64,000 nt of DNA. Source: CBDBFH01 sp965204775 (GTDB lineage Bacteria; Pseudomonadota; Alphaproteobacteria; JAPOUT01; G958296285). The notes under the pieces are model-generated. The model did not search any database and had not been told where the DNA came from. It worked only from the letters and a program-made list of their open reading frames with translations. The position numbers and the translations under genes are program-made. The stretch's first letter is position 1; each line of letters opens with the position of its first letter. This document shows positions 52,369-60,986 of this stretch, one piece after another. Location: contig CBDBFH010000027.1 in NCBI GenBank assembly GCA_965204775.1, positions 1-64,000 on the forward strand, given 5' to 3'.

Positions 52369-54927
52369 TCAGGGCAGGATTTGCCGAATTTGCTGCTTCC
52401 ATTGATCGCTCCAAAGGATTCGGAAGATCATGGAGCGCGCATTGCCGGACACCTTAACCTTGCCAGCGCTTAAGGGCTTACCGGCGGCGTTTTCGAGAAG
52501 GCTGAAAAGTTTTGCTTTATATTCGGTGTCTTCGTTTTTGAGGTGGGTTCCCTTGGTTTCGAGGACAGCGATTGTTTTGGCGCGCTTGCCGGTTTTGCGG
52601 ATGGAGGCGAGGAAGTCGGGATAGACTTTGTGCTTGCGCCAGCCCTGGAGGCCGTATTCGTGCCGGGCGGCGACGCGGTGCCACCATTCAAGCGCCTTCT
52701 CCTCATCAAGATACCATGCCACCTGCTTTTCGAGGTTGTTGAAGCCCGTCTCTTCAACCTTTTCGAAAAGGGTCAATTGAAGTTGCTCGTTATTGTTACG
52801 GTTAAGCCGTGTGGCAACCTTAATGGTTTGCGGGGCTTTCCATGCCAGGTTGGGATCGTTGACGGCTTCAAGGTTAAAGGAGATCGCGCCGGACTGGAGT
52901 TTTTTCAGAAAACCGGATTTTGCCTGCTCTTCGACCTGCTTTTCGAGATCGCCCTTCATGTGGTCGAGCAGGGTCATGCGCTCGGCATAAAGGTTTTTGC
53001 GGGAAAAGTTTCTTCGCTTGAGGGTGTCAAGCGCCTCGGCGGCGATCCGGGCCGCCTGCCACGGATTGGGGATTACGTCGGAGAGAGGGGTTGCGAAGAA
53101 GGCGGGGCTGATTTTCTCTTCGACGGGCAGGTCGCGGGCGGTGGTTTCGGCGGTTTCTTCGCCCGGCAGGCCGATCTGGGTGTGGGAGGCGCGCATGGTC
53201 TTGAGGTCTTTCAGTTGAACGCGGGAGGCTTGCGAATAGGCCATATCCTCCCATGGCATGGGCTGGAGAATATCGCGCTCATAGTTAAGCCGCCGCCAGC
53301 CGCGCGCGCCTTTTTTGTGCAGGACGCGGGGGAGGAGGATAGAAAGGTTTTTGAACTTTTTCCGGCGCCGGACGGATTCCGCCTCCTGCCCGGTTGAGTC
53401 TTTGGGGTCGTTGTAGCGCACGCCGTCCGCCAGATCGCCAAGGCCCTCCTTTTCCAGAAGAGCCTTGATTTTCCCGATGGCCTTGTCGACTTCCTGATCG
53501 AAGCAGAAGACATGGGACTGGTCGAGATCGTCAATCCCGGTGGCGCTGGCGTGCGGCTGGCGGAGGATGCGCCCGATCATCTGGGTGAGCGCAGTCTGGG
53601 CGGTGCTTTTGGAAAGCAGGGCGAGGACATAGGCGAAGGGGCAGTCCCAGCCCTCCTGCAGGGCCTGCTTGGTGATGATTGCGCGCACGGGGTTTGTGGG
53701 GGAGAGAAGGTCTTCGTCCTTGTCCAGTTCCTTGACTTCGGAGGCTTGAACGCGCACTTGATCGGGGCGCATGCCCAGTTTTGTGATCAGGTGTTCGCGG
53801 GCGTCTTCGGCGTGGAGAAAGCCCTTCCCGCGTTGCTCCCTGCCGGTGCGCTCGACGCGGACAAGCATGATCGGGCGGATATAGCGGTTATTTGCGGCTT
53901 GCGCCCTTTGTGCCTGCCGGTCGAGTTTCTTGAGTTTGTCATGGGCCTTGGCGAGGGTTCCCTTCCAGTCGTCGCCTTTGACGTTATTGAGGTTGATCGG
54001 CAGTTTGATCATCTCTTCGTTCTTCAGCGCCTGACCGCCGACGTCAACGAGAATATTGCTGCGCGCCGGATCGGGTGTGGCCGAGAGTTCGAGGATGAAG
54101 CGGGGGTTGAAATCGTTGAGTTGCTCGAAGCGAATTTCGCCGCGCGCGCGGTGGCTTTCGTCAATGACGATGATCGGGCGGATCACGCGAAGCGCATTGG
54201 CGAGGCTGTGCCGGACAGCCACCCGCTTCTGGCCGATAAAAGTATCTTCGTACGTTTCGAGGTTGGGGATTTGTTCGAGCAGTTCGTTATTGTCCACCGG
54301 GTTTTCGTGATAGGGCAGTATGTTTGTGTAGCCGCCGGATTGTTGAAACATGCGCAATTGCTCGCGGGTCTGGCGGGCGCTGCCCTGAAGGGAGAGGAGC
54401 ATGATGGTCAGAAAAGCGTCCACATTGTGGCGGGTAAAGCGGGTCTCGCGGGTGATGACTTTAATATGATTGATGTTCGAGGCCCGCCGGAGAACGGCGC
54501 GGCAGGGATGGTCCTGGTTCTTGAAATTGCGCAGGGTCTGATCGTGAATCGCGGTTGAAGGAACAAACCAGAGGACAAGGCCGTTGCGGCGGTGGTTGAA
54601 GAAGCGGGTGTTGATCCGCTCGACGGCATGGACGCCCAGCAGGGTCTTGCCGCCGCCGGTGGGGATTTTGAGGCAGATGGAGGGGATCGGCGCGTTCGTC
54701 CCGTCCCGGCGGTCGAGCCAGCCGCCGGCGCTGCCGGGCAGGCAGCCGTCACCGGCCAGCGTTTTCCATGCGTTTTCGCACCAATTGTCGCGGCGGGGAG
54801 GTTTGCCTCTTTCGGCCAGCATCTGATCAAGTTCATCGGCGGCTTCTTTCGCCAACTTGAGGGTTTTGAGGTAATGATCAAGGACGTCGAGCGTGCGCTC
54901 CTGATAGTCTTTGAGTTCGAGCATCAT
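52369..54927 (-). CDS. res: Type III restriction enzyme Res subunit
   Basis: An 852-residue DEAD-type translocase-nuclease. Walker A KIPTGGGKTLLG is at 87-98, motif II VIDESHRARG near 255, later helicase motifs include TKQALQEGWDCPFAYVLAL and QMIGRILRQP (motif VI), and a C-terminal PD-(D/E)xK-like core YPDFLASIRKTGKRA...ETKG is near 770-800. Works with Mod to cut 25-27 bp from paired unmethylated sites in opposite orientation. The ATG overlaps the mod stop by 4 nt. All core motifs are present, so it looks functional. Confidence 0.92.
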   Translation of the reverse strand: MMLELKDYQERTLDVLDHYLKTLKLAKEAADELDQMLAERGKPPRRDNWCENAWKTLAGDGCLPGSAGGWLDRRDGTNAPIPSICLKIPTGGGKTLLGVHAVERINTRFFNHRRNGLVLWFVPSTAIHDQTLRNFKNQDHPCRAVLRRASNINHIKVITRETRFTRHNVDAFLTIMLLSLQGSARQTREQLRMFQQSGGYTNILPYHENPVDNNELLEQIPNLETYEDTFIGQKRVAVRHSLANALRVIRPIIVIDESHRARGEIRFEQLNDFNPRFILELSATPDPARSNILVDVGGQALKNEEMIKLPINLNNVKGDDWKGTLAKAHDKLKKLDRQAQRAQAANNRYIRPIMLVRVERTGREQRGKGFLHAEDAREHLITKLGMRPDQVRVQASEVKELDKDEDLLSPTNPVRAIITKQALQEGWDCPFAYVLALLSKSTAQTALTQMIGRILRQPHASATGIDDLDQSHVFCFDQEVDKAIGKIKALLEKEGLGDLADGVRYNDPKDSTGQEAESVRRRKKFKNLSILLPRVLHKKGARGWRRLNYERDILQPMPWEDMAYSQASRVQLKDLKTMRASHTQIGLPGEETAETTARDLPVEEKISPAFFATPLSDVIPNPWQAARIAAEALDTLKRRNFSRKNLYAERMTLLDHMKGDLEKQVEEQAKSGFLKKLQSGAISFNLEAVNDPNLAWKAPQTIKVATRLNRNNNEQLQLTLFEKVEETGFNNLEKQVAWYLDEEKALEWWHRVAARHEYGLQGWRKHKVYPDFLASIRKTGKRAKTIAVLETKGTHLKNEDTEYKAKLFSLLENAAGKPLSAGKVKVSGNARSMIFRILWSDQWKQQIRQILP

Positions 54928-56570
54928 GAGGCGGTGGGGAGTCTGTCGTGGATGGCCCCGGGGAGCTGGGCGAAGGTGATTTTCATATCTTTCAGATCGC
55001 TAAGATTGGGATAAGCGGCGGCGGCAAAGACAATCACCTGCCTGCCCCTGGCGGCTTTGCAAATCTTTTCCGCTCGCTCAAAGGTCAGGTCCGCCTCCTT
55101 GCTTTGCAGAAAGGGAAGGTTGGGCTGGTAGATCAGGTGGACGCGGGCGTCATCGGTCTTGCCGATCAGCCAGTCCGGGCGCGGTGCGGGGTCCTGTTTC
55201 AGGGTCTTGCCGGTGGCCAGCCAGAAGAGATGGCGGGCCAGCTGCGCATAAGAGGGCAGGGCCTCGCCGGTGAGCATTTTTTCCGGGTCAAGGGTTTCAC
55301 CCAAGGCGCAATAGGTGAAGGAGCCGCCAAGGCCCTTTTTAAGGGCTTCGTCTTTGGCGGCGGGCATACCCTTGATCACGCGGCGGACGCGCTCGGCGGT
55401 GATCTTGTCGGCGTAGTCCTCGCACTCGACAAGGATGAATTTGCGATTTCCCCCCTCCTCTTTGTTCAGCGCCAGAACCGCATGGGCGGTTGTGCCAGAG
55501 CCAGCGAAAGAGTCGAGAATGATGGAGTCTTTATCTGTCGCCAGTTGTAAAACGCGATTTATCAGTCCGACAGGCTTGGGATTGTCAAAGGGGGCGTCCC
55601 TGTCATGGAAAATATCTTTAATTGCCTTACGCGCTCCATCCGTGTGGCCAACCTCTTCATAGGGCCAGATGGTCAACGGGACAATCCCTTGCTGGACTTC
55701 ATTGAGATACCTTTTTAGCTGGGGCCTTCCTTTACCACTTTTCCCGAAAAAAACTTTTCTTTCTTCAATCCACTTTTCTACAGTTTCTTTTCTTGTTCTC
55801 CAGCATGCTCCTTGAGGGGGCCTGTGCTTTTCCCCGGTCTTCGGGTTGATGATTGGATAATCATAAGCTTCGCTGTATGTTTTGACTGATAGATCACTAA
55901 TACGATATAGCCCCTTGCCGTCTTTGTCGTTGTGTTTGTAGAGTTTGTTTTCTTTTTCTGTTCTTGGCAAAAGATTGCGCTGCCAGCCGTCTCTTTCTCC
56001 CTTCTGATTTTTCGTCTTTGCATAGCAAAGGAGGAAGTCGTGATTGTCCGAAAAATACTTGGCGTCATTGGCAGGCGCATATTTCTTCTGCCAGACGATA
56101 TTGGTGATGAAGTTGTCCTCCCCAAAAATCTCGTCCATGATTGCCCGCAGGCGGTGGACTTCATTGTCGTCAATCGAGATGAAGATCACGCCGTCCTCGG
56201 CCAGCAACTGGTGAAGCAGTGAAAGCCGCGGCCACATCATGGACAACCACTTGTCATGGCGGGACTGGTCTTCGCCGTCCACCGCTTTGCCCAGCCAGTC
56301 CTTGATCGTCGGGCTGTTGACGTTGTCGTTGTATTTCCAGCCCTCATTGCCGGTGTTGTAGGGCGGGTCGATATAGATGCATTTCACCTGCCCCTCATAG
56401 CGGGGCAGCAGGGCTTTCAGGGCCTCCAGATTGTCGCCGTGGATAATCAGATTGCCGTCCAGATCGGCCTGCCCAACCGACTTTTTGGCGTCCGCCTCCA
56501 GCGCCCGGTAGGGCACGCCCAGATGATGGGCGTAGACCGCTCCCTTGCCCAGAAAATTAATCTCCGCCAT
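54924..56570 (-). CDS. mod: Type III DNA methyltransferase Mod subunit (adenine)
   Basis: A 548-residue beta-class N6-adenine methyltransferase: catalytic motif IV DPPYNTG (68-74) precedes the SAM-binding motif I DSFAGSGTTAHAV (about 352-364), as expected for the beta group. The target-recognition region is between them (about 160-330). It is translationally coupled to res. A divergent toxin-antitoxin pair begins 173 nt upstream. The recognition sequence cannot be inferred. No simple-repeat tract for phase variation is seen. Confidence 0.92.
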   Translation of the reverse strand: MAEINFLGKGAVYAHHLGVPYRALEADAKKSVGQADLDGNLIIHGDNLEALKALLPRYEGQVKCIYIDPPYNTGNEGWKYNDNVNSPTIKDWLGKAVDGEDQSRHDKWLSMMWPRLSLLHQLLAEDGVIFISIDDNEVHRLRAIMDEIFGEDNFITNIVWQKKYAPANDAKYFSDNHDFLLCYAKTKNQKGERDGWQRNLLPRTEKENKLYKHNDKDGKGLYRISDLSVKTYSEAYDYPIINPKTGEKHRPPQGACWRTRKETVEKWIEERKVFFGKSGKGRPQLKRYLNEVQQGIVPLTIWPYEEVGHTDGARKAIKDIFHDRDAPFDNPKPVGLINRVLQLATDKDSIILDSFAGSGTTAHAVLALNKEEGGNRKFILVECEDYADKITAERVRRVIKGMPAAKDEALKKGLGGSFTYCALGETLDPEKMLTGEALPSYAQLARHLFWLATGKTLKQDPAPRPDWLIGKTDDARVHLIYQPNLPFLQSKEADLTFERAEKICKAARGRQVIVFAAAAYPNLSDLKDMKITFAQLPGAIHDRLPTAS

Positions 56571-56701
56571 GACCCTTGCTCTCCCCGGCTCGCAGACCCC
56601 CTTATAACACCCCCGCTACAACCGCAAAAGACTCCCCGAAAAACTGCCTCCCCTGGCCACTCGCAAGGATGCCGGAGGGATCCTACGGCTCCGGACCCAG
56701 C

Positions 56702-56737
56702 TTGCATATATGAGCAACATGTTGCATATATAGGCAA
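56702..56737 (+). promoter_or_regulatory. Duplicated operator of the toxin-antitoxin operon
   Basis: Two near-identical 20-bp units each hold TTGC-N8-GCAA (56702-56717 and 56722-56737; the N8 is ATATATGA or ATATATAG). The junction GCAACATGTTGC (56714-56725) is a perfect 12-bp palindrome. The block lies immediately before the antitoxin gene. Repeated dyads of this kind are the usual binding sites for autoregulating antitoxin-toxin complexes. Confidence 0.68.
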
Positions 56738-56743
56738 CATTAT

Positions 56744-57061
56744 ATGAAGAAGGAGACTGTCGCCGTGCCGCCTTCGCCCAGAACCAGAACTGCTAACCCC
56801 GCTAAATCATCCTTGCCCCCCTCAATAGGCAAACAGGAAGACGAACTCCGTACGCTCGCCGGAGCCAACAAACCGGGCGGCTCCATCCGGGAAACCCTCC
56901 AGATACTCAAAGAACACCTCGCCATAATCAATCGCTTGATCGAGGAGGTCATCGAAGACGAGGAAGACAGCGCCGAATCCCTCAAAGCGCTTGAAGACAT
57001 CGAAAGCGGAAGGGTTAAAACCATCCCTCTTAGCGGCGTCAAAGCCAAATATGGACTTTGA
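56744..57061 (+). CDS. Antitoxin of a RelE/ParE-type module (putative)
   Basis: A 105-residue hydrophilic protein, N-terminus rich in Pro/Lys/Arg and C-terminus acidic. It has no recognised domain; residues about 48-90 form an amphipathic helix (TLQILKEHLAIINRLIEEVI). It precedes and overlaps a RelE-like toxin gene by 11 nt, the usual antitoxin position. ATG 56744 has no Shine-Dalgarno; an in-frame GTG at 56765 has AGGAG 9 nt upstream and may be the true start (98 residues). An AT-rich double operator precedes it. Confidence 0.62.
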   Translation: MKKETVAVPPSPRTRTANPAKSSLPPSIGKQEDELRTLAGANKPGGSIRETLQILKEHLAIINRLIEEVIEDEEDSAESLKALEDIESGRVKTIPLSGVKAKYGL

Positions 57062-57341
57062 AATCGTTTTCCATCCCGGCGCTGCAAAAGCACTCGGGCA
57101 ATTACCAAAACAAATCCAAAAATCACTAACGGACGATTTCTCCAAGATAACGAATTTTGCGCAGGGAGAATCTGCCTCAGGCATCCGCAAAATTAGGTCC
57201 AGAGGCTCCAGAGGAGGCAATCCGGATTTATGGCGCTTGAGCCGGGGAGTCTATCGCCTGATTTTCAGCATAAAGCGTGAGAAGGGGGAAATATATATCT
57301 TAAGAATTGCCCACAGAAGAGAGGCATACCGCAACCTCTAG
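57051..57341 (+). CDS. RelE/ParE-superfamily toxin
   Basis: A 96-residue basic protein. The start FEIVFHPGAAKALGQLPKQI and the C-terminal LWRLSRGVYRLIFSIKR ... IYILRIAHRREAYR match the RelE/ParE fold, where Arg and His residues on the last strands cut mRNA or interact with gyrase. From ATG 57051 it overlaps the antitoxin frame by 11 nt. Whether it is an mRNA interferase (RelE) or gyrase toxin (ParE) cannot be settled; the RxxHRxEaYr ending favours RelE. Confidence 0.8.
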   Translation: MDFEIVFHPGAAKALGQLPKQIQKSLTDDFSKITNFAQGESASGIRKIRSRGSRGGNPDLWRLSRGVYRLIFSIKREKGEIYILRIAHRREAYRNL

Positions 57342-57365
57342 GCAGGCACAACGCCGCCAAAACGC

Positions 57366-57395
57366 GCCGCGCCGCTCAAAGCCGCGCGGCGCGGC
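57366..57395. terminator. Strong GC hairpin between convergent toxin and secreted-protein genes
   Basis: Perfect 10-bp stem (GCCGCGCCGC at 57366-57375, GCGGCGCGGC at 57386-57395) with a 10-nt loop, 25 nt after the toxin stop and 21 nt from the end of the minus-strand gene. On the minus strand a short T4 follows in GCGTTTTGG. Likely a bidirectional transcription end. Confidence 0.6.
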
Positions 57396-57415
57396 TCAAA
57401 TCAAACAAAGAACCC

Positions 57416-58609
57416 CTACAAAAAGCGGAACGCTATCGGGCAGTTCACAATAAACCCGACCGAGCCGAAATCACCACCATCAAGACCCGTCAGCCAGCCC
57501 TTCTCAACCTTGCCCAAAATGTCAAACTCCTCCGTCAGGCGCGAGCGATAGCCCCTGCGAATCGCATCCCGCGTCCAGACAAAGGGATTCATGTCCCACA
57601 GAGGACTGTAGTCGGTCGCAATCGTCGGAATGCCGCCCAACGTGTTCAACGGACTGCGCCCGTCCGAAAGCGCGCTGTTCAGCCCCTGGCGCTGCGGATT
57701 GTCCTTGCCCGTCGGACCGTTCACCGCAACAAAAATCCGCTCCACCGCGCTCCACAAACTGTCGTCGCCGCCGGTCGGAATGTCCTTCAGCGCCGGCGTC
57801 AACGTCGCACCCTCCAGCGCCGCAGGAAGCGCGTCGCTCGCCTCCGTCGACAAATACAGAACAGGACGCGCAAAACTGAAACCCGCCGTCAACTCCATCG
57901 TCACCGTACCCTCGCGCGGGCAAATCTTCACAACCTTGTCATGCACAAGCGAATGATCAGGATCGCCCCCGCAAAAGCGGTTCAGCCGCTCCGCCGGAAC
58001 ATTCCCCGCAACCACCGGCGCATTGTAAACATGGCCCCCCGCATTCGTCACAAGCACAAGCGGCGTGTAATAGCGGTCGCCAACCGAGCCCGGCTGAACA
58101 TTGCGCGGCGGAAAATAATTCGGACTCCGCCCCGGCGTCACCGAACGGCCCGGACCAAAGTCAACCGTCCCCCGGTCAAATCGCAGAACCGGACCTTTTG
58201 CGTTCGCACCCGAACCCTTGACAAGCCGGCCCCGCCGAACGCCATTGCCAATCGCCGCATACAGCAGTTTCGGCGAATGGTTGATCCCCAACTGCAAGGC
58301 ATTGTCCCGGTCGCTGGTGTCCGTCACGATATACCAGACCGTCTCGCCGCTCCTCATCTGACCCCTGTAGAGCGGCAGGGTGATCGTGCTTGCCTTCTGG
58401 TCAATCACACCGGACTTGAGCAACTGATGCGGCCCGATCAGCTCCTTCTGAACCTGCGACGGCGCCGGACCAAAATAGGTCAGCGGAATATCTGCGCCAA
58501 TCGAAGGCGGCGACGGCGCAACGTCGTCATCCTCGTCGGCCCACGCCACCACCGGCAAAACGGCCAGTGAGGCAATCAGCATCCAAGTCATGTGAAGGCG
58601 GGTTTGCAT
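57416..58609 (-). CDS. Secreted protein of unknown function
   Basis: A 397-residue exported protein. ATG 58609 (GGAG 7 nt upstream) gives a signal peptide cut after VAWA (residue 24); a longer upstream frame starting MCSCLS overlaps moxR and is rejected. The mature chain begins with an acidic DEDDD run and contains LYRGQMRSGETVWYIVTDTSDRD, a segment with repeated Gly/Pro/Asn (ALRFDRGTVDFGPG-like) and a Cys pair (CGGDPDHS, CPREG). No domain was recognised. It lies between the moxR gene and the toxin-antitoxin pair. Confidence 0.6.
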   Translation of the reverse strand: MQTRLHMTWMLIASLAVLPVVAWADEDDDVAPSPPSIGADIPLTYFGPAPSQVQKELIGPHQLLKSGVIDQKASTITLPLYRGQMRSGETVWYIVTDTSDRDNALQLGINHSPKLLYAAIGNGVRRGRLVKGSGANAKGPVLRFDRGTVDFGPGRSVTPGRSPNYFPPRNVQPGSVGDRYYTPLVLVTNAGGHVYNAPVVAGNVPAERLNRFCGGDPDHSLVHDKVVKICPREGTVTMELTAGFSFARPVLYLSTEASDALPAALEGATLTPALKDIPTGGDDSLWSAVERIFVAVNGPTGKDNPQRQGLNSALSDGRSPLNTLGGIPTIATDYSPLWDMNPFVWTRDAIRRGYRSRLTEEFDILGKVEKGWLTGLDGGDFGSVGFIVNCPIAFRFL

Positions 58610-58694
58610 GGGGCATCTCCTAAGCTCAGGGTTGTATCCTCGCCGAATATACATCAGAAAGGGCGGCGAAGCCAAATTTTTTTTTACCCCGGCG

Positions 58695-59558
58695 CTAGTT
58701 CCCCCGCCGGGCCAGAAAAGCCAGGCGCTCAAACAGCTGCACATCCTGCTCGTTCTTCAAAAGCGCCCCGTGAAGGGGGGGGATTAACTTTTTCGGATCC
58801 CGCTCCCGCAGCACCTCCGGGCCGATCTCCTCGCTCAGGAGCAATTTCAGCCAGTCCAGCAGTTCCGAGGTCGAGGGCTTCTTTTTCAGGCCGGGGACCT
58901 CCCGAATCTCGTAGAAAACCTTCAGCGCCTCACGAACCAGCTGCTTCTTCAGACCCGGAAAATGCACATCCACGATCCGGCCCATCAGTTGCTCGTCCGG
59001 GAAGCGGATATAATGAAAAAAGCACCGCCGCAAAAACGCATCCGGCAGCTCTTTCTCGTTGTTCGAGGTGATCACGACAATCGGGCGCGCCCGCGCCGCA
59101 ATCGTCTCATTGGTCTCGTAGACGTAAAACTCCATGCGGTCGAGTTCCTGGAGGAGGTCGTTGGGGAACTCGATGTCCGCCTTGTCGATCTCGTCGATCA
59201 GCAGGACAGGCCGCGCCTCCGACTCAAATGCCTCCCACAGCTTCCCCCGCTTGATGTAGTTCTGCACCTCCTTGACCCGCTCGTCGCCCAGCTGCGAATC
59301 CCGCAGACGGGTGATCGCGTCATATTCATAGAGGCCCTGCTGGGCCTTGGTGGTCGATTTGATATGCCACGTCATCAGGGGCGCGCTGAGGCTCTGCGCC
59401 ACCTCCTCGGCCAGGATGGTCTTGCCGGTTCCCGGCTCGCCCTTGACCAGCAGGGGCCGTTCCAGCGTCACCGCCGCATTGACCGCCACCTGCAAATCCT
59501 CGGCGGCGATATAGGTCGCCGTCCCGGTGAACCGCTTCTTCATCCGTCCGTTGTCCAT
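58695..59558 (-). CDS. MoxR/CoxD-type AAA+ ATPase
   Basis: A 287-residue AAA+ ATPase: FTGTATYIAAEDLQVAVNAAV at the start, Walker A KGEPGTGKTILAEEVA (39-54), Walker B LLIDEIDKADIEFPNDLL near 119, and sensor VVITSNNEKELPDAFLRRC near 156. Such ATPases work with VWA proteins (CoxE-like) to remodel or load metal into enzymes. The probable VWA partner is at 51152-52330, separated by the type III system. The gene could also start five codons later. Confidence 0.93.
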   Translation of the reverse strand: MDNGRMKKRFTGTATYIAAEDLQVAVNAAVTLERPLLVKGEPGTGKTILAEEVAQSLSAPLMTWHIKSTTKAQQGLYEYDAITRLRDSQLGDERVKEVQNYIKRGKLWEAFESEARPVLLIDEIDKADIEFPNDLLQELDRMEFYVYETNETIAARARPIVVITSNNEKELPDAFLRRCFFHYIRFPDEQLMGRIVDVHFPGLKKQLVREALKVFYEIREVPGLKKKPSTSELLDWLKLLLSEEIGPEVLRERDPKKLIPPLHGALLKNEQDVQLFERLAFLARRGN

Positions 59559-59650
59559 GCGCCAGACCTCCTCTCTCCCGCATTCGGGCGCACATTAAAG
59601 CCGCAGACCCTCTTGCGCAAGACGCAAGCCTTCAGGCACCATCCCCTCTC

Positions 59651-60415
59651 ATGCAGGCCCAAAATCACAACGCCGCGCGCCTCGCCGCCCTCTTCCGCGC
59701 CAGCCGCCGCGCCGTCGTCTTCACCGGCGCCGGAATCAGCACCGAATCCGGAATCCCAGACTTCCGAAGCCCCGGCGGCCTCTGGACCCGCCTCCAGCCC
59801 ATACTCTTCCAGGACTTCATCGCCAGCGAAAAAAACCGAAAAGAAGCATGGCGGCGAAAATTCGAACTCGACAAAACCCTCGCCAAAGCCAAACCCAATG
59901 ACGGACACAAGGCCATCGCCCGGCTGGTCGAAATGGGAAAGGTCAGCCATGTCATCACACAGAATATCGACAACCTCCATCAGGAGTCGGGCGTCGCGCC
60001 GGAGCAGATCATCGAACTCCACGGCAACGGAACCTATGCCCTGTGCCTCTCCTGCCGCGCCCGCCGCGAACTCGATGAAATAGGCCGCGAATTCCGCAAA
60101 ACCGGGCAGCCGCCCGAATGCAGAAAATGCGGCGGGATCGTCAAAACCGGCACCATCTCCTTCGGCCAGCCCATGCCCGAAGGCGAAATGCGCCGCGCCG
60201 AAGCCGCCACCGCAAATTGCGACCTCTTCCTGGCCGCCGGATCGTCGTTGCAGGTGTATCCGGCGGCGGGCTTCCCGGCCTTCGCCAGACAGCTGGGGGC
60301 GAAACTCGCAATCCTCAACCGCGAGGCCACCGATCTTGATCCGCTCGCCGACCTCGTCGTCCATGACGAGATCGGATCCGTGCTCTCGCGCCTGCCGCCG
60401 CTCCTCAACGATTAG
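59651..60415 (+). CDS. cobB: SIR2-family NAD-dependent deacylase
   Basis: A 254-residue sirtuin: FTGAGISTESGIPDFRSPGGLW (NAD site; the pieces GAGIS and GIPDFR), TQNIDNLHQESG, catalytic His in ELHGNG, and zinc ligands CLSC and CRKC, then GSSLQVYPAA. Removes acyl groups from lysines. It ends in an 11-nt overlap with the convergent mocA-like gene. Its start lies 92 nt from the divergent moxR gene. Confidence 0.93.
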   Translation: MQAQNHNAARLAALFRASRRAVVFTGAGISTESGIPDFRSPGGLWTRLQPILFQDFIASEKNRKEAWRRKFELDKTLAKAKPNDGHKAIARLVEMGKVSHVITQNIDNLHQESGVAPEQIIELHGNGTYALCLSCRARRELDEIGREFRKTGQPPECRKCGGIVKTGTISFGQPMPEGEMRRAEAATANCDLFLAAGSSLQVYPAAGFPAFARQLGAKLAILNREATDLDPLADLVVHDEIGSVLSRLPPLLND

Positions 60416-60986
60416 GCAGGTCTTCCTCCGCGTCAATGCCGGCCAGACGGGGCGCGGCAAACGGAACGGGGAAGGCCCCGTATTTTTTCAGCAACCCGCG
60501 CGCGCCCCGGTCGCCGGACAGGCCGAGCAGTTCGGGGAAAAACCGCCGCCCGAAAAGCGCCGGAGCGCCCAGACGATCCCCGGCTTGCGCCGCGCACAAA
60601 GCCCGCTCCTCCGGGTCGAACGCCGCAATCAGGCGGTCGAGGTCCGCCCCGGCGAGAAACGGCATGTCACCCAGACAGATCAGCGCGCCCGCGCATGGCC
60701 CCGGCACGGCGGCAATCCCGGCCCGCAGAGAAGCCGACTGCCCCTGCGCATGATCGGGCGCGTGAACGCAGACAACCTCAAGCTCCGCCACGGCGGCGGA
60801 AATTAAATCCGCATCGGCCCCCGTTGTGACGATCACCGGATCGGCGCGGCTGGCGCAGGCCGCCTCGACCGCATGGCGCAGAAGCTGTTTGCCCCGAAAG
60901 GGCGCCAGCAGTTTGTTGGCCTCGCCGAAGCGCTTTGAGTGTCCGGCGGCCAGAACAATCCCCGCAATCCCGGCTCCGCCGCTCAC
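60405..60986 (-). CDS. MobA/MocA-like nucleotidyltransferase
   Basis: A 193-residue NTP transferase with the LAAGHSKRFGEANKLL nucleotide-binding start and ALICLGDMPFLAGADL metal motif. Position after xdhC and coxSM genes suggests MocA, which adds CMP to molybdenum cofactor for xanthine/CO dehydrogenase-type enzymes. Overlaps xdhC by 4 nt. Confidence 0.88.
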   Translation of the reverse strand: MSGGAGIAGIVLAAGHSKRFGEANKLLAPFRGKQLLRHAVEAACASRADPVIVTTGADADLISAAVAELEVVCVHAPDHAQGQSASLRAGIAAVPGPCAGALICLGDMPFLAGADLDRLIAAFDPEERALCAAQAGDRLGAPALFGRRFFPELLGLSGDRGARGLLKKYGAFPVPFAAPRLAGIDAEEDLPNR

